Assembly (NCBI RefSeq): GCF_900176465.1
Contig: NZ_FWXR01000023.1
Coordinates: 1 to 64,000, forward strand
Length of the DNA: 64,000 nucleotides
Direction of reading: 5' to 3'
Origin: Fulvimarina manganoxydans
GTDB lineage: Bacteria; Pseudomonadota; Alphaproteobacteria; Rhizobiales; Rhizobiaceae
The notes under the pieces: model-generated
What the model was told of the DNA's origin: nothing
Databases searched by the model: none
Seen by the model: only the letters and a program-made list of their open reading frames with translations
Made by a program: the position numbers and the translations under genes
Shown: positions 8,521 through 16,421 of the stretch, in pieces
How positions within the stretch are numbered: position 1 is the first letter of the stretch
Layout: every line of letters begins with the position of its first letter

Positions 8521-9936
8521 GGTCGTGTCCCGACGGGTGGTGTAGGATCTGCGCAAATCCGCGAGCGAGCGCGCCCTCAACAGCGCCGTAGTGATGTGAG
8601 GGGATTTGCGGCGGTCATCGTCGATCTTCGGTAGGGTTCGGATTGCGAACCTGACCCTGAAGGAAGACCACGATGACCGACATGAAGACTGCGCTCGTGA
8701 ACCTCATCGAGCAAGAGGCGGACACCGATCTCGTTCGCGACATGCTGGCCTTTGCTGCCGAGTGGACGATGGAGATGGAGATGGAAGCGCGAACCGGCGC
8801 GCCTGCTGGCGTTCGAGCCCCGGATCGAACGAACCATCGGAACGGCTATCGCGAACGGGCTTGGGACAGGCGGGCTGGGCGGATCGATCTTTCGATCCCG
8901 AAGCTCAGGAAAGGCAGCTACTTCCCGAGCTTTCTAGAGCCCCGGCGCACGGCTGAGAAGGCCCTCGTTGCTGTGATCCAGGAGGCGTATGTGCATGGCG
9001 TCTCGACACGCTCGGTGGATGACCTCGTCCGCGCCATGGGTGCTGGTGGCGTATCCAAGAGCGAAGTCAGCCGCCTGGTCGGTGAGATCGACGAACGGGT
9101 GAACGCTTTCCTCTTCCGGCCGATCGAGGGCGAATGGCCATACCTCTGGATCGATGCAACCTATCTGAAGGTCCGCGAGGGCGGTCGCATCATCTCCACC
9201 GCGGTCATAGTCGCCGTCGGCGTCAACGCCAGCGGTCGCCGCGAGATCCTCGGTGTCGCAACCGGTCCTTCAGAGGCAGAGACGTTCTGGAAGAGCTTTC
9301 TGCGCTCGCTCGCCGATCGCGGTCCGCGCGGCGTGAAGCTCGTCATCAGCGACGACCACAAGGGCCTCCGATCGGCGGCGAACAAGGTCTTTTCCGCCAC
9401 CCACCAGAGATGCCGCGTGCACTGGATGCGCAACGCGCTGTCCCATGCCGGCGCAAAGCAGCACCGCCCCGCCGTCATCGCCATGCTGAAGACGATCTTC
9501 GCCCAGGAAACCCAAGACAATGCACGCCGCCGCTGGCACGAGGTCGCCGATCACATGCGCAACAACAAGTTCGACCGGCTCGCCGAGATGATGGACTCAT
9601 CCTGCGAGGACGTCCTCGCCTACATGGCCTTCCCGCACGATCACTGGCCGCAGATCGCCTCGACCAATTCGCTCGAGCGCGTCAATCGCGAGATCAAGCG
9701 ACGATCGGATGTCGTCGGCATCTTCCCCAATGACGCCGCCGTCAGACGCCTCGTCGGCGCGCTCATGTTGGAGACCAACGACGAATGGGCCGTCTCAAGA
9801 CGCTACATGTCTCTGGAAACCCTCGCTAAGGTCTGCGACAATCCCATCGTCAGCCTTCCCATGCTGGACGCCTGACACACAATCATCTCGGACCCACCGA
9901 GATCGACGTTCCTACACCACTCCACGGGACGCCACC
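8521..9936 (+). mobile_element. IS256-family insertion sequence, complete
   Basis: The element is about 1.42 kb with imperfect terminal inverted repeats. The left end (8521–8548) and the reverse complement of the right end (9909–9936) share GTCCCG and then GTGGTGTAGGA. One intact transposase gene fills the interior. The flanks (GGCCGGAG left, GTGTGTCT right) do not form the 8-bp target duplication expected for this family, and the IS5 gene is not resumed on the right. A deletion or recombination has therefore followed insertion. Confidence 0.8.
8673..9875 (+). CDS. IS256-family (Mutator-like) transposase
   Basis: The 400-residue protein is full length for the family. DDE residues are visible as Asp in [15 protein letters not shown], Asp in [10 protein letters not shown] and Glu in [15 protein letters not shown]. 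The zinc-finger-like CRVHWMRN segment lies between the second and third. The reading frame is intact, so the transposase may be active. It sits inside a copy with recognisable inverted repeats. Confidence 0.93.
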   Translation: MTDMKTALVNLIEQEADTDLVRDMLAFAAEWTMEMEMEARTGAPAGVRAPDRTNHRNGYRERAWDRRAGRIDLSIPKLRKGSYFPSFLEPRRTAEKALVAVIQEAYVHGVSTRSVDDLVRAMGAGGVSKSEVSRLVGEIDERVNAFLFRPIEGEWPYLWIDATYLKVREGGRIISTAVIVAVGVNASGRREILGVATGPSEAETFWKSFLRSLADRGPRGVKLVISDDHKGLRSAANKVFSATHQRCRVHWMRNALSHAGAKQHRPAVIAMLKTIFAQETQDNARRRWHEVADHMRNNKFDRLAEMMDSSCEDVLAYMAFPHDHWPQIASTNSLERVNREIKRRSDVVGIFPNDAAVRRLVGALMLETNDEWAVSRRYMSLETLAKVCDNPIVSLPMLDA

Positions 9937-9967
9937 GTGTGTCTTGCGGAAAGATAGGTCGCTAAGC

Positions 9968-10001
9968 TGTTGATTTTTATGACAGTATGGCGGTGAGAGA
10001 G
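9968..10001. repeat. attL, left attachment repeat of the prophage-like element
   Basis: These 34 bases are identical to 26307–26340. The shared block runs from TGTTGATTTTTATGAC through the last 14 bases of the tRNA-Ser gene, including the CCA end, read on the minus strand. Here only that 3' fragment of the tRNA is present; after 10001 the sequence diverges. It marks the left end of a 16.3-kb insertion. The IS256-type element ends only 31 bp to the left. Confidence 0.9.
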
Positions 10002-10104
10002 CCCGCCGTAGACGCGGCTTTTTCGCATATCTAGTGCCCTGACGGTTGCACCGGCACAAAATACGCCTCATTGGAATCCTACGGTTATGACATCGGGGAT
10101 TGGA

Positions 10105-11295
10105 ATGGCCCGCAACAAGCTATCCGAGACGGCTATCAAGGCCATCACCAAACCCGGAATTTATTCCGACGGTGACGGGCTCTTTCTTCGCGTGCGGAAG
10201 GGCGGATCGAAGTCTTGGGTGTTCATCCATCGCCGTGGCGGCAAGCGTGACGAGGTCGGGCTAGGTGGATACGGCCAAGGCACCGCGCCCGTCACGCTTA
10301 AGCGGGCACGCCAGCGTGCCGAGCTTATTCGCGAGCGAATTGCGGATGGCGAAGACGTTCGGGTGGCGCGCGACGCGGTGGCCCCCGTCGCACCGCCGCC
10401 CGTGGTGACATTTAAGGACTGCGTCGACGCCACGATTGCCATCAAGACCAAGGAGTTCCGCAACGAGAAACATAAAGCACAATGGCGCATGGTGCTCGAA
10501 AAATACGCCAAGCCGCTGCACGACAAGCCGGTTGCCGCTGTTACCGTGGACGACATCGTTAGGTGCTTGACGCCCCATTGGGAAAAGCGCCCTGAGACGG
10601 CCGATCGGCTGCGGCAACGCATAGGGGCCGTTATGGATTATGCGAAGGCACGCGGGCTCAGGACGGGTGACAATCCGGCCGCCTGGCGTGGCAACCTTTC
10701 ACATCTCCTACCGGCCCGCCAGAAACTCGCAAGGGGCCACCATGCCGCCCTGCCCTTCGCTAAGGTGCCGGCGATGGTCGGAAAGTTGCGACGGTCAAAA
10801 GGCACTGCGGCAAGGGCGGTCGAATTCCTCACATTGACCGCCGTTCGCACCGGCGAGGTCCGCGACGCGGTTTGGTCCGAGTTCGATTTCGACGATGCCG
10901 TTTGGACAATCCCGGCTTTGCGGATGAAAGCGGCACGGGAACACCGCGTCCCGCTCACGCCAAGGATGATTGCGATCCTCCGCGAACGTCAAACGGCAGC
11001 GATCGGCCCGCACGTCTTCGGCGGGCAGAAAAACGATAAGCCGGTCTCGGCAACAGCCATGACCAAGGCCCTGCGAGCCGCGGCCCCCGACGATGCCGGC
11101 TGCACCCTTCACGGCCTTCGATCCGCCTTTCGCGATTGGTGCGGCGAGGAGACGGACACCCCTCGGGAGATCGCCGAAGCGGCACTAGCGCACAACGTCG
11201 GCAATGCGGTCGAGCTTGCGTACCGCCGCGGGGATGCATTGGAAAAGAGGAGTAAGCTGATGTTGAAATGGGAGGCTTATTGCAGAAAAACTTGA
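10105..11295 (+). CDS. Tyrosine integrase, P4-like
   Basis: The 396-residue recombinase opens with the DUF4102 arm-binding domain (LFLRVRKGGSKSWVF) of P4-type integrases. Catalytic residues are the Arg of TAVRTGEVRDAVW, the HGLRSAFRDW box (His, Arg), the His of LAHNVGNAVE and the Tyr of LAYRRGD. The ATG at 10105 has GGGGA six bases upstream, and an alternative ATG lies at 10087. It is about 100 bp from attL, at the end away from the intact tRNA-Ser gene. It should integrate the element into, and with help excise it from, tRNA-Ser. Confidence 0.92.
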   Translation: MARNKLSETAIKAITKPGIYSDGDGLFLRVRKGGSKSWVFIHRRGGKRDEVGLGGYGQGTAPVTLKRARQRAELIRERIADGEDVRVARDAVAPVAPPPVVTFKDCVDATIAIKTKEFRNEKHKAQWRMVLEKYAKPLHDKPVAAVTVDDIVRCLTPHWEKRPETADRLRQRIGAVMDYAKARGLRTGDNPAAWRGNLSHLLPARQKLARGHHAALPFAKVPAMVGKLRRSKGTAARAVEFLTLTAVRTGEVRDAVWSEFDFDDAVWTIPALRMKAAREHRVPLTPRMIAILRERQTAAIGPHVFGGQKNDKPVSATAMTKALRAAAPDDAGCTLHGLRSAFRDWCGEETDTPREIAEAALAHNVGNAVELAYRRGDALEKRSKLMLKWEAYCRKT

Positions 11296-11319
11296 CATTT
11301 TTGTATACATGCTATACAA
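11292..11319 (+). promoter_or_regulatory. Promoter with overlapping operator dyad before alpA
   Basis: TTGACA (11292–11297) and an extended -10 box TGCTATACA (11310–11318) are separated by 15 bases. The dyad TTGTATA (11301–11307) / TATACAA (11313–11319) covers the -10 box, so a dimeric repressor could control it. The promoter overlaps the integrase stop codon and would drive the AlpA-type gene. Confidence 0.55.
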
Positions 11320-11395
11320 GCGTCACATGCAACGCAAAACCGACACCGCCTTTGAGCAACGTCTGAGCGTATCGCAAAGTATCCGGTAAATTTCA

Positions 11396-11596
11396 ATGAC
11401 TGCGAAGAATGAATTCAAGCCGCGCTTGATTTCGGAGCAAAAAGCGTGTGAGCGCGCTTGCTTTTCCCGCTGGACTATAAATGAATTAGTGCGTCGCGGG
11501 GACTTCCCAAAGCCAGTAAAAATAAGCGATAAACGCAAGGCGTACGTCGCGGACGAAGTCGACGCTTGGGTCGAAGCAAGGATAGCGGCCCGGTAG
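11396..11596 (+). CDS. AlpA-family DNA-binding regulator
   Basis: The 66-residue protein has the AlpA/excisionase-type winged helix: the helix-turn-helix FSRWTINELVRRGDFPKPVK and a C-terminal VDAWVEARIAAR helix. Such proteins act as excisionases or positive regulators in P4- and CP4-57-like elements. It sits just after the integrase gene, behind its own promoter and dyad. A short motif CCGGTAAATTT (11383–11393) lies directly before its ATG and recurs near attR. An excisionase or integrase-control role is likely. Confidence 0.85.
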   Translation: MTAKNEFKPRLISEQKACERACFSRWTINELVRRGDFPKPVKISDKRKAYVADEVDAWVEARIAAR

Positions 11597-12041
11597 CCCG
11601 CGCCATGTCGACGTAGCGCGCCGGCGTGTACCATTCGTTGTCGCCGCTAAACGCGGCCAGCCGCGACGCAGCACCCGCGCCGTTATCGTTGGCGGGCTCT
11701 AGCGCCGGCATGGACATGGGTGCGGGTTGGGGTGCGCCGCGGCCAATATTGGCGGTGGACATCTGCGTGGGTTGGCCGGTCTTCGGGTGGATGAAAGTCC
11801 GGGGTTCATACTGATAACCGTTATCAGTATGGCTTTCACGCATGCTTCCAACAAAGGGCTGGCTTACCCCACACCGCCGGGCAATCTCCCTATCCGACCA
11901 CGCCGCCCATTCAGCATCTTCCAGCAACCGCGTGACCGCACGTCGCTTGTCCGCGTTCGTGCGCCGCATGCCGTGGGTGGCATTGGCGCCGACGCTGTGA
12001 AGGATAGCGTCGCGCCGTGTGCCTTGGCGGATGTCGGCCAA
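11597..12041 (-). pseudogene. Remnant of a ParB-like / phage DNA adenine methylase chimera
   Basis: The minus strand reads DIRQGTRRDAILHSVGAN, HGMRRTNADKRRAV and SDREIARRCGVSQPFV. This is the C-terminal part of phage and island ParB-like proteins with an HTH. It is followed by a linker and then SGDNEWYTPARYVDMARA, the typical opening of phage N-6-adenine methyltransferases. Coding ends at about 11597, where the sequence becomes the antisense of alpA. On the other side a stop codon cuts it off just upstream of 12041, so both ends are missing. It is antisense to its neighbours and looks like a recombination leftover. Confidence 0.55.
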
Positions 12042-12154
12042 AAATTCTCACTTCGATTAATACGAAGTGACACCGCCCCGGAACCGGGCAGGTATAGCGG
12101 CGCCCCGAGGCGCCATCCGCCGCCGAAGCGGCTTCCCTTGCAGAGAAATCCCAA

Positions 12155-12550
12155 TTGAACGATACCGACTTGCGACCCGTGCCGTGTCCACACGGCGGCG
12201 GCACGGTTGACGCAACCGAACGCCTTGAACGGCTTCCGCCGGAAACAATCCGACGCCTTACAGACTTCGTAACGGCCGCCCCCTACCTGACCCGCGGTCG
12301 TTACGACAGCCGCATAGCGGCCCATGTCGCCGAAGCTGCGGTGCTGGACGGCGCCTGTGCGCTGACCACCAAAGGGCTTGCCCGACGCTTTGGCTCGAAC
12401 CGCCAGACTATGTGCAAGGCGATCCGCCGGCTGATCGCGGCACGGGTCATCTGCATCGTCGGCGAACAAGCGGACAAACGCCGTCTCTACGCCCCATGCC
12501 TGGAACGTGGCGACGAATGGCGCCGCGATTTCGAAAGGCGCCAGCCATGA
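12155..12550 (+). CDS. Putative HTH protein of the replication region
   Basis: The 131-residue product has no family I can name. Residues 65–105 (ALTTKGLARRFGSNRQTMCK, then AIRRLIAARVI) read as a winged helix-turn-helix. The apparent start is TTG at 12155 with a poor ribosome-binding site, so the true start may lie elsewhere. It overlaps the replication-initiator gene by 4 bp (ATGA), which argues for co-translation and a shared replication or regulatory job. Confidence 0.6.
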   Translation: MNDTDLRPVPCPHGGGTVDATERLERLPPETIRRLTDFVTAAPYLTRGRYDSRIAAHVAEAAVLDGACALTTKGLARRFGSNRQTMCKAIRRLIAARVICIVGEQADKRRLYAPCLERGDEWRRDFERRQP

Positions 12551-13701
12551 GCCGCGCCGTCGATAAGTCGGACGGCCTCCTGGCAAAATACCTTCTTTTG
12601 ACAGCAATCATTGGGACCGATTGGGCCACGCGTTTGGACCACAAGGTCGCGACCATCATCGTTGAACGATACCGCAGCGACCACGGCAACGCGCGCGCCA
12701 GCAACAGCTACCTAGCGTGCCTCACCCGTGCCGACATCAAGAACGTTCGCATTTCCGTCGGCCGTCTTGTGGAGCATGGTGCGTTTTTCATCCATCGCGA
12801 GGGCAAGGGCACCCGGCCGACCGAATACGTCCCCAACTTCTCGTTCGCCGCTAGTGGTGGTGCACACGCCCCCGCTACTAGTGGGGATGCGGACACCCCC
12901 ACATGTGGGGGTGCAGACGCCCCTACTAATGGCCGTAGTGGGGATGCTGAAACCCCCCAATCCCGCTTACCCGTACCGCTTACAATAAGCGGTTACGGGG
13001 AAGAAGCGACTAAAGAACCCGCCGCGGCTACGCCGCCGCCCGCGCCGCGCCCTGATAGGGCGGGCGGGTCGGTGCCGGCCGGTGATTTCGAGGTGCTTTG
13101 GCGGGCGTACGGCTTCAAGCGGGGGAAGGCCGAAGCCCGCGCCGCCTTTGATGCGCTGTCGCCATCCGACGAACGGGCGGCGGCAATGATCGAAGCGGCA
13201 CGGGACTGGTGCGCGGCCTGGGCGGAAGGCGGCGACGCGAAGACGGGCCGTCGAACTTTGGCGAGTTGGCTGCAGCGGGAGGATTTCGACTGCGAGCCAC
13301 CCCGACGTTACGAGAAGCCCACACGACAGAAGCGGCCAACCGATGACGAGGAACGGCCGCAGGCGCCGACAACCGGCACGGCAGGGCCGCCACAAGCCCC
13401 AAAACGCCATCGTGTCACCATCACCGACGCGGCGACGCACCAGGCTGGCGCCGACATCGTTCTAGCCATCGTCATGTCGGCCGAGGACGGCACGCATTTC
13501 CGGGCAGAGCACAAGGTGCAAGCCCGATCGGCTTCTGAACAGGAAGACGGACAGCGCGCGCTAGCCCGCCTGTGCATGGCGGCGAACCTTGGCGCCGTGG
13601 AAGACGCCGCCGAGTTGTGCGGTCGTGAGATCGAAATCATGGCCGGTCCGACGGGGCCGATCCATTACGTGCCGCACTTAGACTGCGGCCTCGTTGCATA
13701 A
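12547..13701 (+). CDS. Putative phage replication initiator with internal iterons
   Basis: The 384-residue protein starts at the ATG inside the ATGA overlap with the upstream gene. Residues 1–90 look like a replication-protein winged helix (LLAKYLLLTAIIGTDWATRL, then RISVGRLVEHGAFF). Residues 100–140 are a degenerate repeat GGAHAP / GDADTP / GGADAP / GDAETP encoded by four 20-bp iterons. A middle segment (FEVLWRAYGFKRGKAEA, then ARAAFDAL) resembles helicase-loader or DnaD-like C-terminal domains, and the end is poorly conserved. DNA-binding N-terminus, iterons in the gene and a loader-like C-terminus together match the plan of lambda O. No homologue can be named, so function is inferred. Confidence 0.65.
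   Translation: MSRAVDKSDGLLAKYLLLTAIIGTDWATRLDHKVATIIVERYRSDHGNARASNSYLACLTRADIKNVRISVGRLVEHGAFFIHREGKGTRPTEYVPNFSFAASGGAHAPATSGDADTPTCGGADAPTNGRSGDAETPQSRLPVPLTISGYGEEATKEPAAATPPPAPRPDRAGGSVPAGDFEVLWRAYGFKRGKAEARAAFDALSPSDERAAAMIEAARDWCAAWAEGGDAKTGRRTLASWLQREDFDCEPPRRYEKPTRQKRPTDDEERPQAPTTGTAGPPQAPKRHRVTITDAATHQAGADIVLAIVMSAEDGTHFRAEHKVQARSASEQEDGQRALARLCMAANLGAVEDAAELCGREIEIMAGPTGPIHYVPHLDCGLVA
12853..12956 (+). repeat. Four 20-bp iterons, probable replication origin
   Basis: Units at 12853–12872, 12880–12899, 12904–12923 and 12937–12956 share the pattern GTGGGGRTGC-N-GAC-R-CCCC. Each is itself an imperfect dyad (GTGGGG … CCCC). Start-to-start distances are 27, 24 and 33 bp, all multiples of three, so the repeats stay in the reading frame. 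Between units 2 and 3 the perfect palindrome CCCCCACATGTGGGGG occupies 12896–12911. Confidence 0.7.
12970..12999. repeat. Long dyad next to the iterons
   Basis: Arms CCGCTTA (12976–12982) and TAAGCGG (12986–12992) surround CAA. They are extended by CCCGTA (12970–12975) and TACGGG (12994–12999) with one bulged T. It lies 13 bp after the last iteron, where lambdoid origins also carry a small palindrome. It has no T-tract and sits inside the coding sequence, so it is not a terminator. Confidence 0.55.
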
Positions 13702-13716
13702 TTTGTGGAGGCACCT

Positions 13717-13884
13717 ATGCCGAACACCCCAAACACCCGCACCGCAGAGCCAAAGACGAAGACCCCGCCCTTCCGTGACTGGCCCTTTCCGCGGCGCTTC
13801 GCGATGTCGGCAACCCACACCGGGCACGTGTGGAAGCGCCCGCCTTGCATAGCCCTGCCTGTCAAGAAAGGCGCGGCGGCATGA
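13717..13884 (+). CDS. Small basic protein, 55 residues, unknown
   Basis: The ORF starts MPNTPNTRTAEPKTKTPP and ends PVKKGAAA. GTGGAGG lies nine bases before the ATG, and the stop codon overlaps the next start (ATGA). These translation signals and its place in a tight gene row support a real gene. The product is Pro-, Lys- and Arg-rich with a central FRDWPFPRRF. I do not recognise a family. Confidence 0.55.
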   Translation: MPNTPNTRTAEPKTKTPPFRDWPFPRRFAMSATHTGHVWKRPPCIALPVKKGAAA

Positions 13885-14801
13885 CGGCCCGCCGCCGGCC
13901 GCCTATCGCGGCGAACGACAATCAGATGACGGGCGCGACGGTACGGACGCCTACTGAGCATCGCGCCGCGGTCGCAGCTGCGGGCACCGCCACGCGCTGG
14001 GCGGCCCGGTGGCCGACACGCGCGCGGCTGGTGCGGGCGAAGCGGCTCGACCTCCTTGAAGCGCTCGACGCGTATGTTGACGTGATGGCCGTCGGTTCGT
14101 GCCTTGGCGCCGGCCCCGAGGGTCAGCAATACATGGCGGATTTGGGAGCAGATCACATCTGGGAGGTGAGGCCCACCCTGTCCGAGATAATGGCAGCCGC
14201 GGCAATGCCAGCGCCCGAACCGCCGGCCGGGGCCGCGGTCATGACGCGGGGCGATTTGCAACTGCATATCTCAAACGGCGGGGTTACAATTCACGTTGGA
14301 GGCCTGAGGTTCGACGACCGGCTACGGCTCGTCCGGTATCGCGACGCGCGTGGCCTTTATCGCGATGTCGCAGACCGGCCCCGCCGGCCGAAAGGGGCGA
14401 CGCCCGCTGAGCGCGATCCCGCGACGGTGCGGTTTCTATTGCCAGCCAACAGCAACACACCCATCGCGGCCGGCGCGGATTTCCTTGGTGGGCTTGTCAG
14501 GCCAAAGGGCAACACGACACCGGCGGCTTGCCACCACGAAGCCGTTGCCGTCGCCGACGGGCCCTCGGTGCGGGCCGACATCCGCGCCAGGATGTTGCCA
14601 GCCGATCTCGAAACCCTTGACCTTGCAATCACCGATGCAACGGCGGCGCAAATCGGGCAGGCGGCAGGATATAAGCCCGGCAAATCTTCTGAAAGGGCAG
14701 GCGCGCGGCTCGTAGACGACGCCCTGATTCGCTTCGCGGAAATTCTCGCAGCCGATGATGCCGCCACGGTGCCCCCGCCCGTCGCCGCCAACGTATACTA
14801 A
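13881..14801 (+). CDS. Hypothetical phage protein with C-terminal HTH-like segment
   Basis: The 306-residue product has no family I can name. Near the C-terminus, DATAAQIGQAAGYKPGKSSE followed by RAGARLVDDALIRFAEIL resembles the sigma-like helix-turn-helix seen in many alphaproteobacterial phage proteins. The ATG overlaps the preceding stop (ATGA). A strong terminator starts 64 bp after its TAA, so it ends the early operon. A DNA-binding or regulatory role is a guess. Confidence 0.6.
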   Translation: MTARRRPPIAANDNQMTGATVRTPTEHRAAVAAAGTATRWAARWPTRARLVRAKRLDLLEALDAYVDVMAVGSCLGAGPEGQQYMADLGADHIWEVRPTLSEIMAAAAMPAPEPPAGAAVMTRGDLQLHISNGGVTIHVGGLRFDDRLRLVRYRDARGLYRDVADRPRRPKGATPAERDPATVRFLLPANSNTPIAAGADFLGGLVRPKGNTTPAACHHEAVAVADGPSVRADIRARMLPADLETLDLAITDATAAQIGQAAGYKPGKSSERAGARLVDDALIRFAEILAADDAATVPPPVAANVY

Positions 14802-14864
14802 TGAGGGAAGCGAAAACCGCGATGGCGCAGGTGCGGCCTTCCCCGTCATGTGTGGTTATCGGTG

Positions 14865-14894
14865 CCCGGCCGCTTCGTGCGGTCGGGTCTTTTT
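14865..14894 (+). terminator. Rho-independent terminator of the early region
   Basis: Stem CCCGGCCGC (14865–14873) / GCGGTCGGG (14879–14887), with one G·T pair, closes a TTCGT loop and is followed by TCTTTTT. It lies between the replication block and the late genes. It makes any coding start before it, such as the ATG at 14801, unlikely for the following gene. Confidence 0.8.
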
Positions 14895-14944
14895 CGTGCC
14901 GAACCACACCCGAAAAAATCACATCCGTCACATGGGAGGCGCTT

Positions 14945-15364
14945 TTGGTTGATTGGTGGCGGGAGCGCATCTTCACAACCGACGAAATCGCGGGGACGGC
15001 CGGTATCGGCACTGCGGCGTTGCGCATGATTGTCCATCGTCACGGCGGCGACGCTTTTAGCGAGCGGCGCGGGCTTCGGCGGTTCTTTTCGGCCCGCGAC
15101 GTGTCGGTACTTAGAACGGCCCGCGCATTGTCGCCCGCGATCCCAATGGCGGAAGCTTTGCCGATCGCATTCGCCCACCATCGCATGCCACCGCGCCGCG
15201 GCTTGTTCATCGTCGTGGCCGACGGCGCGGTCACGTCGATGGATGCCGATGGCGCGGCCCGTGCCGCAATTGAATGCGGGGCGCTTGTCGTGCCGGTTGG
15301 GCGCTTCGCGGCCGATGTCGTGGACGCGTGCCGGCCGCTGTTCGACGCGGCCGTGGCCGCTTAG
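14945..15364 (+). CDS. Hypothetical phage protein with MerR-like N-terminus
   Basis: The 139-residue product opens with WWRERIFTTDEIAGTAGIG followed by RMIVHRHG, which looks like a MerR/excisionase-type helix-turn-helix, then FFSARDVSVLRTARAL. I chose the TTG at 14945 because GGGAGG sits just upstream and a terminator (14865–14894) separates it from the ATG at 14801 in the same frame. If the ATG overlapping the previous stop is used instead, the protein gains 48 residues that look non-coding. It precedes the tail genes. No family is recognised. Confidence 0.5.
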   Translation: MVDWWRERIFTTDEIAGTAGIGTAALRMIVHRHGGDAFSERRGLRRFFSARDVSVLRTARALSPAIPMAEALPIAFAHHRMPPRRGLFIVVADGAVTSMDADGAARAAIECGALVVPVGRFAADVVDACRPLFDAAVAA

Positions 15365-15383
15365 GGATAGGGACGGAGGCCGA

Positions 15384-16031
15384 ATGATACGCTTCACCGT
15401 CGTCGGCAACGGCATGGCAAAGCTGGAAGAGGCCGCGCACATCCTGGGCAACAAGCGGAAGCCGCGCGTAGCCTACAGCCGGGCGATCAATCACGAAGGC
15501 AAGAAGGCAGGCACTGCCGCAGGTCGGGCGCTGTCGGACCAAACGGGCTTGCCGAAGTCTACCGGGCGCCGTGCGGTACGGCGCAATGTCGACCGATCGA
15601 CGCCGGAGACGCTAACGTACACGATCCATGGAAGCGGTGGCGAGGTCAGCCTTAAGTATTTCAAACCACGCGAAACGAAGAAGGGCGTCAGCGCCGCGCC
15701 ATGGGGCGCACGGCAAATCTACCCGTCGACATTCATGAAAGCCGGGTGGTGGCCGAAGCGCGTTGAGAAGCCGAATTGGAACCGTCAGACATTTTCCCGC
15801 AAAGGTGACGGGCACACCTATAACGCGGTGAAGTCGAACCCCTTCGTTATATCGGGACAGATGAAGCGTATCCGTACCGGCACCGCTTTTGTGAAGCAGA
15901 AATCAGGGCTCTTCATTCCCATGGAAATGGTGCGCGGCGCGACGGCCAAGGCGTTCCGTGATGGCGCGCGTGGCTTGGAGGCGCGCGTTGATCACGAGGT
16001 GCGGCGCATGACGAAGGGTGTCGTAAGCTAA
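15384..16031 (+). CDS. Phage minor tail protein Z-like
   Basis: The 215-residue protein is basic and resembles the lambda gpZ / prophage minor tail protein Z family. It has an N-terminal helix with LGNKRKPRVAYSRAINHEGK, then ALSDQTGLPKSTGRRAVRRN, a central region with VSLKYFKPRETKKGVSAAPW, and a C-terminal part with SGLFIPMEMVRGATAKAF. Such proteins act at head–tail joining. GGGACGGAGG precedes the ATG. It is the first clear morphogenesis gene, separated from the main tail block by about 390 bp of repeats. Confidence 0.7.
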   Translation: MIRFTVVGNGMAKLEEAAHILGNKRKPRVAYSRAINHEGKKAGTAAGRALSDQTGLPKSTGRRAVRRNVDRSTPETLTYTIHGSGGEVSLKYFKPRETKKGVSAAPWGARQIYPSTFMKAGWWPKRVEKPNWNRQTFSRKGDGHTYNAVKSNPFVISGQMKRIRTGTAFVKQKSGLFIPMEMVRGATAKAFRDGARGLEARVDHEVRRMTKGVVS

Positions 16032-16246
16032 CCCCTGGGTTAGGTTCTCATCCCCCATCGGAAGTAGTGCGGGGGCTAGCGCCCCAGATTTCACCCGATT
16101 TCAAAATTTTCAAAGCAACTTTGCTTGTCCCGTTGACGGCGCCCGAACCCCGGCGCCACAGGGCGCAGAGCGATGCCGGGCCCGAAATCCACCCCCTGGG
16201 TTAGGTTCTGATCCCGCATCGAACGTAGCGCGGGGGAAAGGCCCCC
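16032..16246. repeat. Two ~54-bp direct repeats with hairpins
   Basis: Copy 1 (16032–16085) and copy 2 (16193–16246) both begin CCCCTGGGTTAGGTTCT, continue ATCCC-CATCG, and end in a G5-loop-C4/5 hairpin (GGGGG … CCCC). They are about 85 percent alike and lie 161 bp apart in the gap between the tail-Z gene and the M41-like gene. No gene is visible between them. They could be duplicated regulatory or termination sites. Confidence 0.65.
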
Positions 16247-16324
16247 GTCTCCGGCCAGTTGCAGCCCAAAAAATCACATCAACAGGTGCGGTTACCCGTC
16301 GCCAACCCTTTTGCGGACGGGTTT

Positions 16325-16350
16325 CGTCAACGCATTCAACGCCGTTGACG
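16325..16350. promoter_or_regulatory. Possible operator before the late block
   Basis: Arms CGTCAACG (16325–16332) and CGTTGACG (16343–16350) match perfectly with a 10-base spacer. Further TTGAC cores follow at about 16354 and 16362. The site lies about 70–100 bp upstream of the M41-like gene, where a promoter for the late genes would be expected. No clear -10 box is seen. Confidence 0.35.
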
Positions 16351-16421
16351 AAGTTGACTTGTTGACGCGCCACGACGCGATGGGCGTAAGCGCGCGCCCT
16401 CCCCTCAAGATTGGAAATTCT

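Noticed and set aside
11864-12607. Minus-strand reading frame of 247 codons over the replication region
   Set aside because: It overlaps two better-supported genes on the plus strand and the ParB-like remnant in another frame, and its product has no motif.
12841-12960. CRISPR-like interpretation of the four 20-bp repeats
   Set aside because: Repeats are too short, spacers of 4–13 bp are too small, and the array is in frame within a gene with no cas genes nearby.
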